A stretch of DNA of 64,000 nt from Cladopsammia gracilis (Eukaryota; Cnidaria; Anthozoa; Scleractinia; Dendrophylliidae), in contig JAJGOT010000047.1 of assembly GCA_022457155.1 (NCBI GenBank), positions 442,001 through 506,000 on the forward strand, written 5' to 3'. The notes beneath the pieces were generated by a model. That model ran no database searches, was not told the DNA's origin, and worked only from the letters and a program-made list of their open reading frames with translations. The number at the start of each line of letters is the position of its first letter. Position 1 is the stretch's first letter. The position numbers were made by a program, and so were the translations under genes. Positions 47,064 to 60,300 of this stretch are shown here, piece after piece.

Positions 47064-48404
47064 GGTGGTACGCAGGTAGAGCTTCAAAGACTAAGTCCAC
47101 CAATAATGTATGCTCACAAGAGGTCACCATAATCTCTTAGTACGCTATCTAGTATCTTCGTTACATCACCATGAACAGCACAGTCGGAATGAGATGTATG
47201 TCCATATATAGTCTATATAAGCTGCGCACTTGTCCAAACACTAGTATAACGCTTGATCAGGAACATGTATGAATAGCTCTGTTTTTAATTAAAAGGGGCC
47301 TCGAAGCATCAGTATGCAACACTCGGGCCCACACAAAATATGTGACTGTGTTTATTTAAGTTAAAGAAAATGCTGAAAATGTATGTAGCACCGAAAGCTT
47401 CCTCGACGTGTCAATGATCATCCATCGAGTCGTTTAATTGCAATGTACCTCTAAGTTTTAAATAAACGTAAACTTACCTCAGTCGTCGTGTTTTGTCGTT
47501 CTTGCGGTTGAAACTGTCGTAGCTAGCAGTCCCTCTCTGGACAGTCGAGCGGGCGAGGAAATAAGCGATCGGCGATCCGAGCGGCAAGCGAGCGAAAGTA
47601 ATCAGCTAGCAGTCTAAAACTGTTGCGGCGAAACATGTCTATTTAAAGTGTTGCATTGACCGTATATAAGTTAGTCATGATTGATACCTATCACATATCT
47701 TTCATTTTCTAGGAAAGAATCCTGTTTTCCCTTAGTAATTCCCTTAGTAATTTCCCTTAGTGTTAAATTGTTGTTGTTGTTGATATAACCATACATAGGC
47801 GGCTGTAGCCGCCCCAAACGAAAATTTTGGAGGGCACATCCCCCTCACGTTTCGGTGCCGAAAATATGGCTAGTGCAGCATAAAATCGGTTTGGCAAAAT
47901 ACTCAGTCTCGTGATCTCTTCACAAATCGTTTCATCAGGATCGCGCTTGGCGAAATAATATGTTGTAGGACTTTTTTTTAACAGCTCCGGCCTGTGTTCG
48001 AGAAGCCAATGAACTGCTGGATTATTTTTGGATTATTTTTATTTATTTTTGCTTGGCTTGGTGTACGATGAGCCCCCCCCCCCCCCTCCACCTTTCAAAA
48101 TGCTCCGCCGCCTCTTCTGCTATAGATAGCACGAGTAGTAATTGTAGCGAAATGTCGTGTGATAAACAGTTTCATGAATGATTCAGCGGAAACTTAATAC
48201 GGCCTTGTAATTGCAATTGGTTTTAAACTTTTTTAAAAAAAATAAAGACCAACGCACAAAAATTCCCGGCGGTATTAGTGCACAAATTTCTCTGAAAAAC
48301 CCCTTTTTGACAACCATGTTTATTCTCGTCCCCTATGCATAAAGTAATGCCTCATTTTCTCAAAACTTCCAAGGAAAATTTAGATGGTATAACCATTATA
48401 TAAT
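47064..48404. other. Gene-free interval with dispersed repeat fragments
   Basis: Contains a gctagcagtcc...gggcgaggaaataagcgatcgg block also present at 15181-15232, a ggcggctgtagccgcc palindrome near 47798, and a poly-C run at 48074. No coding sequence seen. Confidence 0.4.
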
Positions 48405-49219
48405 CCCGGCATAGTAAATCGAACCCAATCGAACTAAATTTCAATCGAACTCAATCAAACTCAATTCATGGATTGAGTTCGATTGAGTTCGGCAATCGAA
48501 CGAAATCGAACTCACCGAAAAGAAAAAAAATCAATCGAACCCAATCGAACGTTCGATTTTGGAACACATCATTTGTGTAAAACAGGCGTTGAAAATCCAT
48601 AACCAGATCTTGGAAGCACGAGTTACTTCAGCCCGGAGAGTGTAGCGCACGTGTTTTTCGTAAACGAAGAAATTCCACAGAAATGGCTTCAGATGCGCTG
48701 AGGATTGTAAGCTTCAAATGCGTAGTTAAAGGCTACCAGGAATGCCGCTTTAACGTCATTGTATTTTTGCATAAAAGTAACCCTTCGAGTTGTCTTGCCG
48801 CAATTGTAAGTTAGCTAAAAAAGGAAAGGGTACAACAATTTCGGAATACGCCCGCGGGAATAATGATAGCTCTGCTCTGTTCTCTTAACTGCCGTGGACA
48901 GTTTATAAATGGATTTCTGTTATTGAATAAATTGTAAAAAAGCACAAGAAAAACCTGCTTTAGAGCCAATCGAACGCAATCCATTTAATTGTGTTCGATT
49001 GAGTTCGGTTTCCGAACTCAGTCGAACACAATCAGATGGATTGAGTTCGATTGAGTTCGATTTGTTCGATTGAATTTGATTTGTTCGGAAATCGAACTCA
49101 CTGAAAGTCCGGTGTTCGATTTCGTTCGATTGCCGAACTCAATCGAACTCAATCCACAGATTGAGTTCGATTGCGTTCGATTGAGTTCGATTTCCGAACG
49201 TTCGATTTACTATGCCGGG
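48405..49219. mobile_element. 815-bp foldback transposable element with 6-bp target duplication
   Basis: TIRs CCCGGCATAGTAAATCGAAC and GTTCGATTTACTATGCCGGG are perfect. TATAAT flanks both ends (48399-48404, 49220-49225). Sub-terminal regions are dense in attgagttcgatt/aatcgaactcaat words. The middle (about 48590-48900) is unrelated single-copy-looking DNA with a short frame starting at 48683 and a GTAAGC donor. It lies just upstream of the first coding exon of the SIR2-kinase gene, probably in its 5' intron. Confidence 0.85.
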
Positions 49220-49296
49220 TATAATACATAATCTTTTGTTTGCTTCATTTCAGTATTCCCGTGTAGGCGAGAACCTATCATCCAACACTCGAGATC

Positions 49297-51316
49297 ATGA
49301 CTACAGATCAAACTGATGTTCGCTTATTGCTGTCGCAAGAACTCAAAGACATTCGCTCTAAAATTGTAGCTGGGAAGCTTGTTCTTTTTGTTGGTGAACA
49401 GGCATCAATCCTCGTCACTCCGGACAAACCCCGCCCCTCATTGGATGACTGGTGGCAGATTGTCAATCATTCTGAGGTAAGAAGCTACGCTCCGAGAAAT
49501 TTCCAGTAAAAGAAATTAACCTCCTTGTGCAGTTAAATCGACAGTGCCAAAGGAGAAAAACTTCTTAATAGCTTTGGTATATCAATTCATGCATCCGTAA
49601 TCAAGTTCTCCGCAAACCCCCACTTACGTAGACGCGCCCTGGCATCCTTTTAATTCAGGGCTACTGAATACATCAATAAAATTCTTTCGGTCATCTGGGA
49701 GATACTACTTCCGTCCCCATCATGCCATATGACCTAGAGTATCGTTGTCTGACAGCGCGCCAAACAAATTCAAATCAATGCTTTGATCTAATCATATTTG
49801 GATGACACTATGGAACTTATAAATCTATCCTCTATTTACAGGGAAGTGTTGAGGGAGTTTTGGACCTTGAAAAGAAGTTCTTAGGAAACCTTCAGCAAGC
49901 GCCATCACGTGTTCACAATGCCTTACGTAATGTTGGGAGGTTTCCCCTCATTATCACCACCAACATGGACGAGCTGTTGGAACGCTTTCTGTGGAAGATT
50001 GGGAATGGTGGCGAAAAAGTACGATTAGACCAGGTCGGTTGGAGTAAAGTAATTCTGAGACGTGTTAGCAGGTTCCACATTTATTTTGAAAGCGCGCGCT
50101 TTCGGATAGCAAAAGCTTTACAATGGCGAAACCCCCACCCCCACCCCCGCCCCCGTTTCCGATAGAGTCTGGATAAGCCACTGTGCTTCATGGATCTACA
50201 TTTGTTCGATCCCAGGCCTCTGCTGTCTGTTTTTTTTTCTTACACAAGAAACTTTGCTACACCTTAAGTCTCTCTCCACCTAGCTGTATGAATGGGAACT
50301 GGCAAATACGATGCTGGGAGGTAGCGATGGGCGAGCATCTCAACCAAGGGGATAGTAGTAATACCCTTAGTTGCATTGCTTCATGCTACAGAAAACGTGT
50401 CCAGCACCACAGATCATTCTAGCTATTGTGCAAACAAACTCTAAAGGCCAGATAACTCTCATCTTGATTTAATTTTATTTTTGTTTATTTAGATTTCATG
50501 TCTAGCACAATCATGGCCTGATCTGCACAGAGACATGGTAATCAAGTGCCTTGGTGATGGCGGTTTTAATGTGCGCACATTGGTGAGTTTTTAGTTTGTT
50601 ATCAGTGTTTAGGGAGGGACAACCCGACTCCACCCCTGCTCTCTTCTTTTTTTTTATTCAAGGAGCAAATTACTTTCTTAGCGATCTACTTTTGGTGTAA
50701 CGTGCATTGTATCACACCACACTATATCTGTTATGTTGTTTTGGGGTTTTTTGTTTATCAGTGCTTTCTGCTTTCTCAAGACGTAGCGTGAACCAGTGAA
50801 AATGGAAGGAATTATATGGCAACTTGAATCTATCATATCTCTTTTCCGAGCGTAGTGAACTATTATTCTCTTTGTTACACGTTTCATTACGTGATAGTGA
50901 ACAACCAGACAAAGTTTCCAAATGACATATGCCACGTTTTACTTCAAAGAAATCACTACGAGTCTTATACGCCGCGGTTGTATTACCTCTGTCAGCTCGA
51001 AAAATTACATCAATTGATCGAAAACGAACTAGTTAACCTTATAAAAAGATGATTCTACTTAAGCACTCGTTATTAACGACTGAATTCACTTTACTATGCG
51101 TGCATTTTACTACCGCTTTTGGACGCTTTCTTTATCTCTTTTGTTTTCCAGCAAAGCAGCAAGAAGTACTTCGAGGAATTTTGCGGCAGTCTTGAAAGCC
51201 CAGAAGTTGAATTTATGCGCCGGATTTTTAACGACAGATCCGTTTTGTTTCTTGGCTGTGACCCAAACCGTGAAGAGTACAAAGGTATCTTTGAAAAGTT
51301 TGCAGTCAGTGCGAAG
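49297..51316 (+). other. SIR2_2-type domain (exons 1-4, residues ~20-210)
   Basis: The order of motifs is that of SIR2_2 domains used as NADases in bacterial defence proteins and in many cnidarian and protist multi-domain genes: Rossmann entry (LVLFVGEQAS), TTN-x-D-x-L-E (Asn 101, Asp 103), VIKCLGDGG near residues 140-148, and LFLGCDPNREEY near the end. The usual GAG loop is GEQ here. The His of the usual K-x-HG motif is replaced by Leu (about residue 144). NAD hydrolysis is therefore doubtful, although the fold appears kept. Confidence 0.75.
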
Positions 51317-54300
51317 GTACGGTATATTGAAAGATCGCATATGATTTTAACCACGTTCTAATCGTTTCCTGTTTTGCAAATACAGTAAGTGTAAGTACTA
51401 CGACGAACTGCACAGGCATCACAAACAAATAGATTTAAAGGCCACCGATACATCTTTTTTAATTGTATATTGGAGAAACTGGCTCACACAGTCTTGTGCA
51501 ATTGTATAGTAGTTATATCCTTTGCTGTACCGGCGCAAAGGATCTACCACTGAGCTATCAAGCCCTTGAAATCTAAACCAATTATAAACCGTAAAAGTAA
51601 TGAACGTGATAGTTTATGATCGTTTATAAAGACGAAAGAGTTAATGAAGGGCGTGTCTTTCCTAGAACGCACGTACATTTAATTCTTGCGGTTCTTAAGC
51701 AGGCGTATAACTGTATAATTTAAAGAAATCTGACATGTATGAACTCAAGATTCGACAAGATGAAGTACATATTGACATTTCGTCAAAATAGACTTAAGAA
51801 AGGCGAGGTATTGAGATTTTATTCATTGATCAACAGGTGAAGCATTACAAGTTTGAGACTTACAGCGAGTCGGGTCTGGAACGAAATGGGAATCTTCTGA
51901 CCTTAAAGGCAAACATACAACCCTGGGAATTCGTACAATTCTTAAGTACAGGAACCATCCAAGAGGAAATTGAGCCAGGAAAGGTATTAAATAATCAAGT
52001 GGTCATCTGACTGAAGGACTGGCTGACAGACCGACTGACCGACTGACTGACTGACTGACTGGCTGACTGGCTGACTGACTGACTGAATGACGGACAGACC
52101 GACGGACAGACCGACAGACCGACTGACTGACTGGCTGACTGACTGACTGGCTGGCTGACTGGCTGACGGACTGACTGACTGACTGGATGACTGGCTAACT
52201 GACTGACTGGCTGACTGCCTGGCTGACGGACTGACTGACTGGCTGGCTGGCTGACTGACTGACTGACAGGCTGACTGACTGGCTAGCTGACTGACTGATT
52301 GGCTAACTGACTGGCTGACGGACTGACTGACTGACAGGCTGACTGACTGACAGGCTGACTGACTGGCTAGCTGACTGACTGACTGACTGATTGGCTGACT
52401 GGCTGACTGACTGACAGACCGACTGACACATAAGTGTCTACTGCACGACAGAATTTTCACTTAAATTTCCGTGTCCAGTCAACTCCTACTATAACGGACA
52501 CCTTCGGGACCACGATTTAAGGTGTCCGAACTAGAGAGTCTGCAATATCTGGGGGGGGGGGGGGGGGGGGGTTATTTTCACCAGGACTTCACCTCCTGTC
52601 CGCAATAACTAGGGTTATTTTCACCAGGACTTCACACCTCCTGTCCGCAATAACTGGGGTTATTTCACCAGGACTTCACACCTCCTGTCCGCAATAACTG
52701 GGGTTATTTTCACCAGGACTTCATCTCCTGTCCGTAATAACGGGGTGAATAGCGAGGTGTCCGCAAGGCAAGAGTTGACTGTAGCTTCAATCATGCTCAT
52801 GCCTTCTCCCATAGTTTGTTATCCTTAGATTAGATACATTTTGCTCCTCGTTGTCTCTCTCCACTTAGGTGTATAAATGACGTAAATGGGCACCAGCTAA
52901 ACCCTAGCATATTTGCCAAAATACTGTGGTAACGTTCCGATATACTTGTTTCTTTTTCCCTGGGGGAGTAGTAATAGCCATGCGCTGTTAGTTACTTGTG
53001 GGCCACTAGATCTGTTGCGATTTTATCTTTAACAACATTGATGCAAACCACTAACTTACTCTTTTCGTTTTCATCTTTTATCCTTAAAAAGGTTTATGAG
53101 AGATCGTATTTGCGAATCCAACGAGAGGAATACCTTCAGCAACAACTTGCACTTGAAAAAATGGCGTCGGAGATCATATTTCACACCATTTCTATCACAA
53201 ACGCACTGTCACCTGACGACTTCTTTGAGCATGTGTCGCGTCCCACGATCCAAAGCATATTCGCACATGATCCTTTTGGTGAGTATTCTTTATGTATGTT
53301 CGCTTTCAGTCACACATGTAATTAGCCGAGGTCCCTCAGTTTGGAGTTAAGGGCTCATCAATTTAGAATGCCTTCCAGTCTAAAGGACTTTATTAACGAA
53401 TAAATAAAATAACGACAAAGACAATTTCCAGTATGACCGACCTAAATTATATGGACGATGTAGCAGCTTTCGTAAGGTCTCACACCATTGGTTCGATACC
53501 CTTCGAGAGAACAATACAACAGACAACAGACACAATGACTCCTAGTCCTTAAAACAGAAGCAGCCGCAGCGCCTTAAACAATAGAGCTGCTACACTACTG
53601 AATTATGTCCCTAAGTTAGGATGAAAAGGGAGTCTTATTTTGGGTTGGCATCTCTGAGTGATTGGCTGAATGTATCAAATATATGAAATGAGCAGAAACA
53701 AATTGTCATAACGAGCAAACGACGACAAAAAAGCGAACGAATAAAAAGCAGGAACACAGACATATACGTAAGGCCAGTCTTTATTTTATTTTTTTTTTTC
53801 AGGTGTTTACTCTGAGGAGAAAGTTCAGCGGACATTGGATGCCATGAAGGGAAGACGTGATAACCTAATTCAGGTAAACGGGTCAGTTTAGTGTCTTTTT
53901 ATAAGGTACAAATACTTTATCATCCATGACAATTCTTTCATGATCCTACGTAACGTGGGACTATAGTAAATTAATATAATCAAAGCATACAAATCATAAG
54001 AATAATTCTCACTCGTCCTTATGGCTGACTGTTGTATTCCTCTTCTTGTAGATTTGGAGTGTATTTCTTTGCGATCTTCAGTGAGGTCGTTGGCTCGAGC
54101 CTGACATCTTGAGTACTGGCGAACCATTAGGGAAACCTGAACGAATACCTGAGGGAGGGAAGGGAGGGAAGAGAGGGGGGAGGAGGGAAGGGAGAGAGAG
54201 AGGGAGGGGGGAGGGAACGGAGGGGGGAGGGGGGAGGAGGGAAGGGAGAGAGGGAGGGAGGAAGTAGACCTACGATGGATTAGCATCCCATCGAGGGGTA

Positions 54301-57300
54301 ATTATTTTTTTAGTATATACCTAGTTTTTTATGACATGAAAAAAAAAAAACAAAGTAATAAGTTTCACCCGGGGGGGGGGGGGGGGACTCTCATATAAAA
54401 AGGGCGGGGATACTCGTCAGAAATTTTGAATTAAACCCCTAAACGAGACCAATCTGGGCGTGGCCCAAGCTTTTATTGACTCCTAATAGAGACCATTTTA
54501 AAACACAGACAAATAAAAAATACAGTTACTTTTTACGTGCAACCCTAAACGAGACCGTCCTTGACGGCTAAATATAACGGCGTTTTGCCCAGAACACCCT
54601 AAGTGAGACCAAAATCCGAAATTTACACCCCTAAGCGAGACGACGAGCATCCCCCGCCCCTTTCATATGGGAGTCCCTCCCGGGAAGTTTGACTTGCTAA
54701 GTTTTCATTTTAAGGTAACTACCGTATTTCATTGGTCTTCATATATTCTTATTCTTATTCTTGCAGCTCATAAACGATAGCGAATCCAAGACCAACATTA
54801 CAGCCCTGTTCTTTTACCACGGAGTGAAGAAAGAGATAGAATCGTGGAAGGAGGCAGAGAACTTGTCCCCTCCATCTGAGGAACAGAAGCAAAAAATCGT
54901 GCAGAAATGCAAGATTTCAATCAGCAAATACGCAAAGGCCATTCTACTTTGTAAATCTTTCCTGCGAAGTAACAGCTCCTTGGAAATTCGCATTGTTGGT
55001 GATCAGGATACGTACAAAATACAGGAGGTGGAGAAAGAAACATTTGCTCTCATCCGTCTGAAAGGTTCGTTTAACAAAATTGTTTCCTTTTTGTGAAACG
55101 TACTAAATTAACACTTACTAATTTACAAGCTTCCAATACCTTTTCCGTAGCCAAAATGACATCTTTATCCCTACTAAATAAATAATTGCAAGTCACAAAA
55201 GTTGTAGGTGACGTTTCAGGTTTAGTCTTTCAACACAGACTAGATGGCTCCCCACCCCACCTCCCCACCCCACCTCCCCACCCCACCCCACCTCCGTTAG
55301 ATGCTAGTCTAGGCATTTTGTTCATAGGTTTCCGTCACAGATTAAAGGGACACTATTCCGTCAAAATGACGAAATTGTGTTTACTAAATTTCATATTAGA
55401 GCAGTTTTCAATTGAGTGTCGCAAAACCAAAACCAAAGTAATTACTCTGACCAATCACAGCAGTCGTAAACAATCCAATGAACCAATCAGAGCTCGAAGC
55501 AAATACATGTCGGCGGCGCCAAGCGCGGGAAAACGCGTGCGAGCAAGTCACGATTGGTTTTGGTTTTACTTCTGATTGGTCGAGAAAGTGACGCGAGATT
55601 TTTTAGCCAATCACAAAGCGTAGCAATGCAAAACCAAAGCATTTGCGAAATTATTTTTTACCACAATTGCCGCTAAACTCACAATCTCATTGGTCGATGT
55701 GAGTGGTAAATGAGAGTCCAGACAACGGTGCTGACGCTAACATCACGCGCGCTTGAAAAACACCAATCAGATTGCGAGAAAGTTATAGACAACGCTTGCT
55801 CTTTCTTTGCTGTCACGTTTTGTAACAAGACTTCGATTTTTCCTTGTGTTTTTTTCTAAATATGGAAGTGGATTACAGTTTATCGATTTTCATTTTTAGT
55901 GACAGGTGGTCAAGAAATCAAAGTTTCTATTCTGGGGGAATTTTGAGTTTTTATGGTCGTTATGTTGTCTAGTTTAGTTCATTTTTCTTTGCGTTCATCC
56001 CTTTTGGCGATTTTTTCTTGAAACACGACATTTCAGGCGGGGCGCTGTCCCTTTATTAATATACCAGGCGCGGGGTATTCAAAAGGTGGATAGCGATCGA
56101 TATCTACCGGGCAAATCGCTGTCCAGTCGATGAGCATTAACAAAACCAATTGTGCCATCCACTTGACAGGTATTTATCCAGTGGAGAGTCTAATCACGTT
56201 TGTATAACAGAGCCTGGATGGCGTAATACACCCTGAAGTAAAATGTATAAAATATATACTGAAACAACTTTAGCGTTGTGACAATTCCTGTGAAATTGTA
56301 TTCCATATATGCTTAACCGTTTCCGTCCTGAATGATTATGTGCCTGTGTTCTTCCCATTGGTTGTCAGGTGGCCAAGATGAAGCCATTTGCTACGCAGAA
56401 ACGGCCACTTCTCCAGACGACAGAAAGTTTGCCAATCACCTCATAAATATCAATGGAGAGGAGGTGTTGAACAAGCGAAAAGTGTACGAGAGAAGTCGAG
56501 TCAACGCTTGGAGTAACGAGGATTCAATACTGAAGCTCGCTACTGCAATCATGAAAGAAAGCGCAGAGATAAAATTAAGATTTGGTATCGATGCGATTGA
56601 AGTAAGTTATCACTAAAAAGTTTTTAATAATTTACACGCAAACCAATCAGTTAGTCCTTCGTACGAAACACCTTACTAATATAAATTCTTTAGGGAAGTG
56701 CGTTTTAAGTTTTCGTAAGGAAACGTTGCCGGTGGCAGGCATACAACATGATACTGGCAGCGCTTTGGATGTTTATCAGTACATTGATGGTGTGGTATAA
56801 CCTATATAACCTATATGACCTTATGAGCCGATTTAGATGGTACAAATTCAGTAGCCACGCAGCTCTTTAGAACCTCTAATTTCATTGGACCTGTTTACCA
56901 CGCAGCTCTATTGTTTTTAGGTCTAGGGTCTATTGTTAGCCATTGTTGTGTTGTTTGTTCTATCGCTTTCTCGGCTAATCAGAGAAGACCTTGTAAGAGC
57001 TGCGTACCGCCCCTACAAATTTGTCGACTTTGCTTACGACAAAACTTCGACAGGAGTATTTTCGTGTAAAACAAACCTCTGACAACTTGCTGACAATTGT
57101 CGCGTACGATAAGAAAACTATAGTTGAATGGATCTTCTAAACGTTGGCGCGTTTTTTTTTTTTTGGAGCCGGGCCGAGAGGAAACATTTACCCAGCAACA
57201 AGTACGAATCGACTTTCAGCGAGTGCTTTTACAACTTTTTAACCTCCCTCAGCAAGCAATTAAATCAATCGTCTTATAACCAGGCGCCGGCATTCTTGTT

Positions 57301-60300
57301 CTTTTTTCTTTCGTTATTTTCCCGTTTCCTACATTATTATACGTGATACTTTCCTCAGTTTCTTTTAATTTCACTTCGTGTCCATCCAAGCGCAGGCTCT
57401 TAAAATTTGTTGCTTTTTTATAATATTATAGTTTTAAGCCGTTCAGTTTCGTCACTATAGAGGTTTTGCACGGCAAGGAACAATGAAAATGTTTTGCATT
57501 AAAAAGAACATTCTTTCCCATGGGAAAAAAGAATCTATTGTTCCTGCCATGCAACATGGCTGCCGTGCAAAACCTCTATTGCATATTTACAATGTGTCTT
57601 GAAGGTACTGGGTTTTTGTCTAGGGCTTTTACGAGATTCATTTATTTCTTCTATAGAAAAAAGATTTGGAAGCTCTGGAGACGCTAACCCGCATAAGCCA
57701 CAAGGTGAGAAGTCAACTGGACCCAGGCTATCTCGAACCACTCGGTGAAGGAAGCTTTGGTCAGGTGTTTCAAGCTAAAAAGGACGGACGGCATGTGGCT
57801 GTTAAGATTCTCAAGAACATAGAAAATCGTAAACAGATTCAGGACTTTGAAAGAGAAGTGGACATGTTGAGGTATTAAGTGTTTCCTTTCGCGGTAAAGT
57901 TTTAAAAGTAACGCATAGGAATTTGGACTAATTTCGGCAGCTTTGAGGCCGACTTCTAGAGCCAGGGTAATGTATATCAGGCTTTGGAATATACAATATT
58001 CGTTTTTACGGTATTGAACTGGAACTAGCTTACAGTCGAGGCTCATGCGGGGGAATATCAATAACTAATGATCCGCATAAGAAGGATAGTGCTGAACGGC
58101 AATGCACGACAATCGACTATTTTCATTATTACAACTAGTGCTCTCATTGGCCTAGACTCAAAAACCGCTAAAAAGTTAAGGTTCAAGGTGCAAAAAGTCT
58201 AAATTTTTTAAGGTTTCAAATATTTTGAGACCCAATCGCACAGATATTGTATTTGGGGAACTTCATCAAAGAAGCAAAATTATTAGCTATTGTCTTCTGC
58301 TATTCTGATTGGTTAACCACGAACATTTCCTAAAATTTATTTGACGCAAATGGATTTTCTTTGTTTTTATAATGAAATATAATTATTAACCATCAGCTCC
58401 TCCTCTATTCTTGAAATCAAAGATATTCTAGGTGGGAAAGAGCCAATGCCGCAGAACAATGAAGTTTGCTATCGTTCTTATGTGAAGCATTACTTAAAAA
58501 TATTTGCATGTGAAAAGATTCCCCCGCATGAGCCTCGACTGCACGCTAGTTCCAGTTCAATACCGTGAATACGAATGTTGTCTATTATTTCGTGTTAGGG
58601 AAAGTATGTCGATCTGCTATTTCTGCGGATTATATCAAAAGACTACCATTTTCTTTACATAATCTTTAACGCCAGGAAATATACTGTAACAGACCGACCA
58701 GTACTTTATCTCGTCCGCAGGGAAGCAAAGCATCCCAAAATCGTGGAAGTGATTGAATGCATTTCTATACAGAATCAGTTGGCGATCGTTATGGAGTTCA
58801 TGGCGGGAGGAAATCTCAAAGTTCTGCTGGAAAAACAACAAAACAGAGGACAGGGGAAAGAGTTCACAGTCAGATTCATCGAGGATATTGGCTCAGCAAT
58901 TGAACATCTACACTCGCTAAAAATCATTCACAGAGACGTGAAACCGGAAAACATTTTTGTAAGAATATTGACTTTTTGTGATCTGGACCTTGCTGCCAGT
59001 TGATCTAAATTGATTTCTTTCAGTGACGGAAAAGCTAGGTTTATTGTGGCGTAGTGGCCTAATAAACCTCATGCCGGGATCGACATATAGAGATTAAATA
59101 AATACTCCGTTTCTAGCCTGGTCGTTCATAAAATGGATGCAAGGGCGATGTGATCTTTGTAGGTGAGGGGATCGTGGGATGGAGAAGGGAAGGAAGCAAC
59201 CTGCAGACCTCGAAGATAGATAGATGATCGCAGACCCAAGTAACAAACATGTGTGTACTTTTCATGCATAAGCCATGCTCTGATTTGGGAGAACAAACAG
59301 TTTTCAGTTTTGTAAAAACACGAGCCGTTAAGGCCATGCAGTCGGTTTCCATTGCTGTCAGTTCTACTTAACTCCAAAATAAAAATTCAAACGAGTGTGT
59401 CTACAATTGTCTAAGAGAGAAATAAACCTACAGGCATTTTAATGTGCATGTTTTTAATATGCAATTTTTTATCAACACGGCTAGCTTTTATATGTACTGA
59501 AGACTTTTTTTCTGAAGTGGTTTACTTGAATTCGTAGAAAGTTGTGTTTTGTTTGCGTTGAGGTCAGTCTTTTCCCATTTTAGTTAAATTCTGAGTTATA
59601 AATTTAAACCGTATAATATAAGACACAATTACACTGTCATACACTGTACTGTAAAATACACTGTAATTTTCCAAAGAGTTATTGTAACTCAAAAAGTGGA
59701 GTTAAAATTTTAGGTTCAAAATAACCCTTTTTGGGCGGTCATTTTAACTCCAAATTTAACTCCGAATCCGGGGTTAAAATAACTCCAACCGCTAATGGAG
59801 TTAATTTTACTCTATTATACAGCAAGATAACTACTTTTGGGGGTCAAAATAACTCCAGTGTAAGGAGGTAATTTACTCAACTTTAGGAGTTCTTTTAATT
59901 CAGTCTTTGAAAAACACTGTGTATATGTAAGATCATTTTGATTTTATCTAGTTGTCCACTGATCACACAGTTCTGAAGCTCGGAGACTTTGGTTTAGCTC
60001 GCGCAACGGAAGGCACACGACAAACCAAAACCCAGATTGGCAGCTACCGCTACATGGCCCCGGAAGTGGTGAGCTCTGGAGGTCACTACTCCAGAAAGGC
60101 TGATGTTCACAGTTTTGGTGAGTAAATGATGAAGATAACTGTGAAGATGAAGATTTTTTTATAGGGGCAAGGTAGTCATTGATTTACTAGATCACGCGTC
60201 AATCGAGCTTCACGCTTGTTGCTCCTTTTCTTACACCACTAAAAAGCCACGTGACAAGCCGTGCTACGGGTTGCACGTCTTCGGTTTTCCGTTTAAAGTG

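Larger units (their letters stand above)
53092..56601 (+). other. Unknown middle region (exons 6-9, residues ~259-521)
   Basis: Helix-rich sequence with charged stretches (EEYLQQQLALEKMASEI, VKKEIESWKEAENL) and a possible alpha/beta segment (SLEIRIVGDQDTYKI, EKETFALIRLKG). It separates the SIR2-like domain from the kinase, where a sensor or oligomerisation module would be expected. No motif of NACHT, NB-ARC, Death, CARD, TIR or TPR type is visible. Confidence 0.5.

Noticed and set aside
49297..49509. Treating the first SIR2 exon as a stand-alone short gene
   Set aside because: The frame runs past a clear donor at 49477; exons 2-15 continue in phase.
51987..52460. Long Ser/Gln-rich minus-strand frame
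   Set aside because: It is the translation of the CTGA/CTGG minisatellite; no start context or non-repeat sequence supports it.
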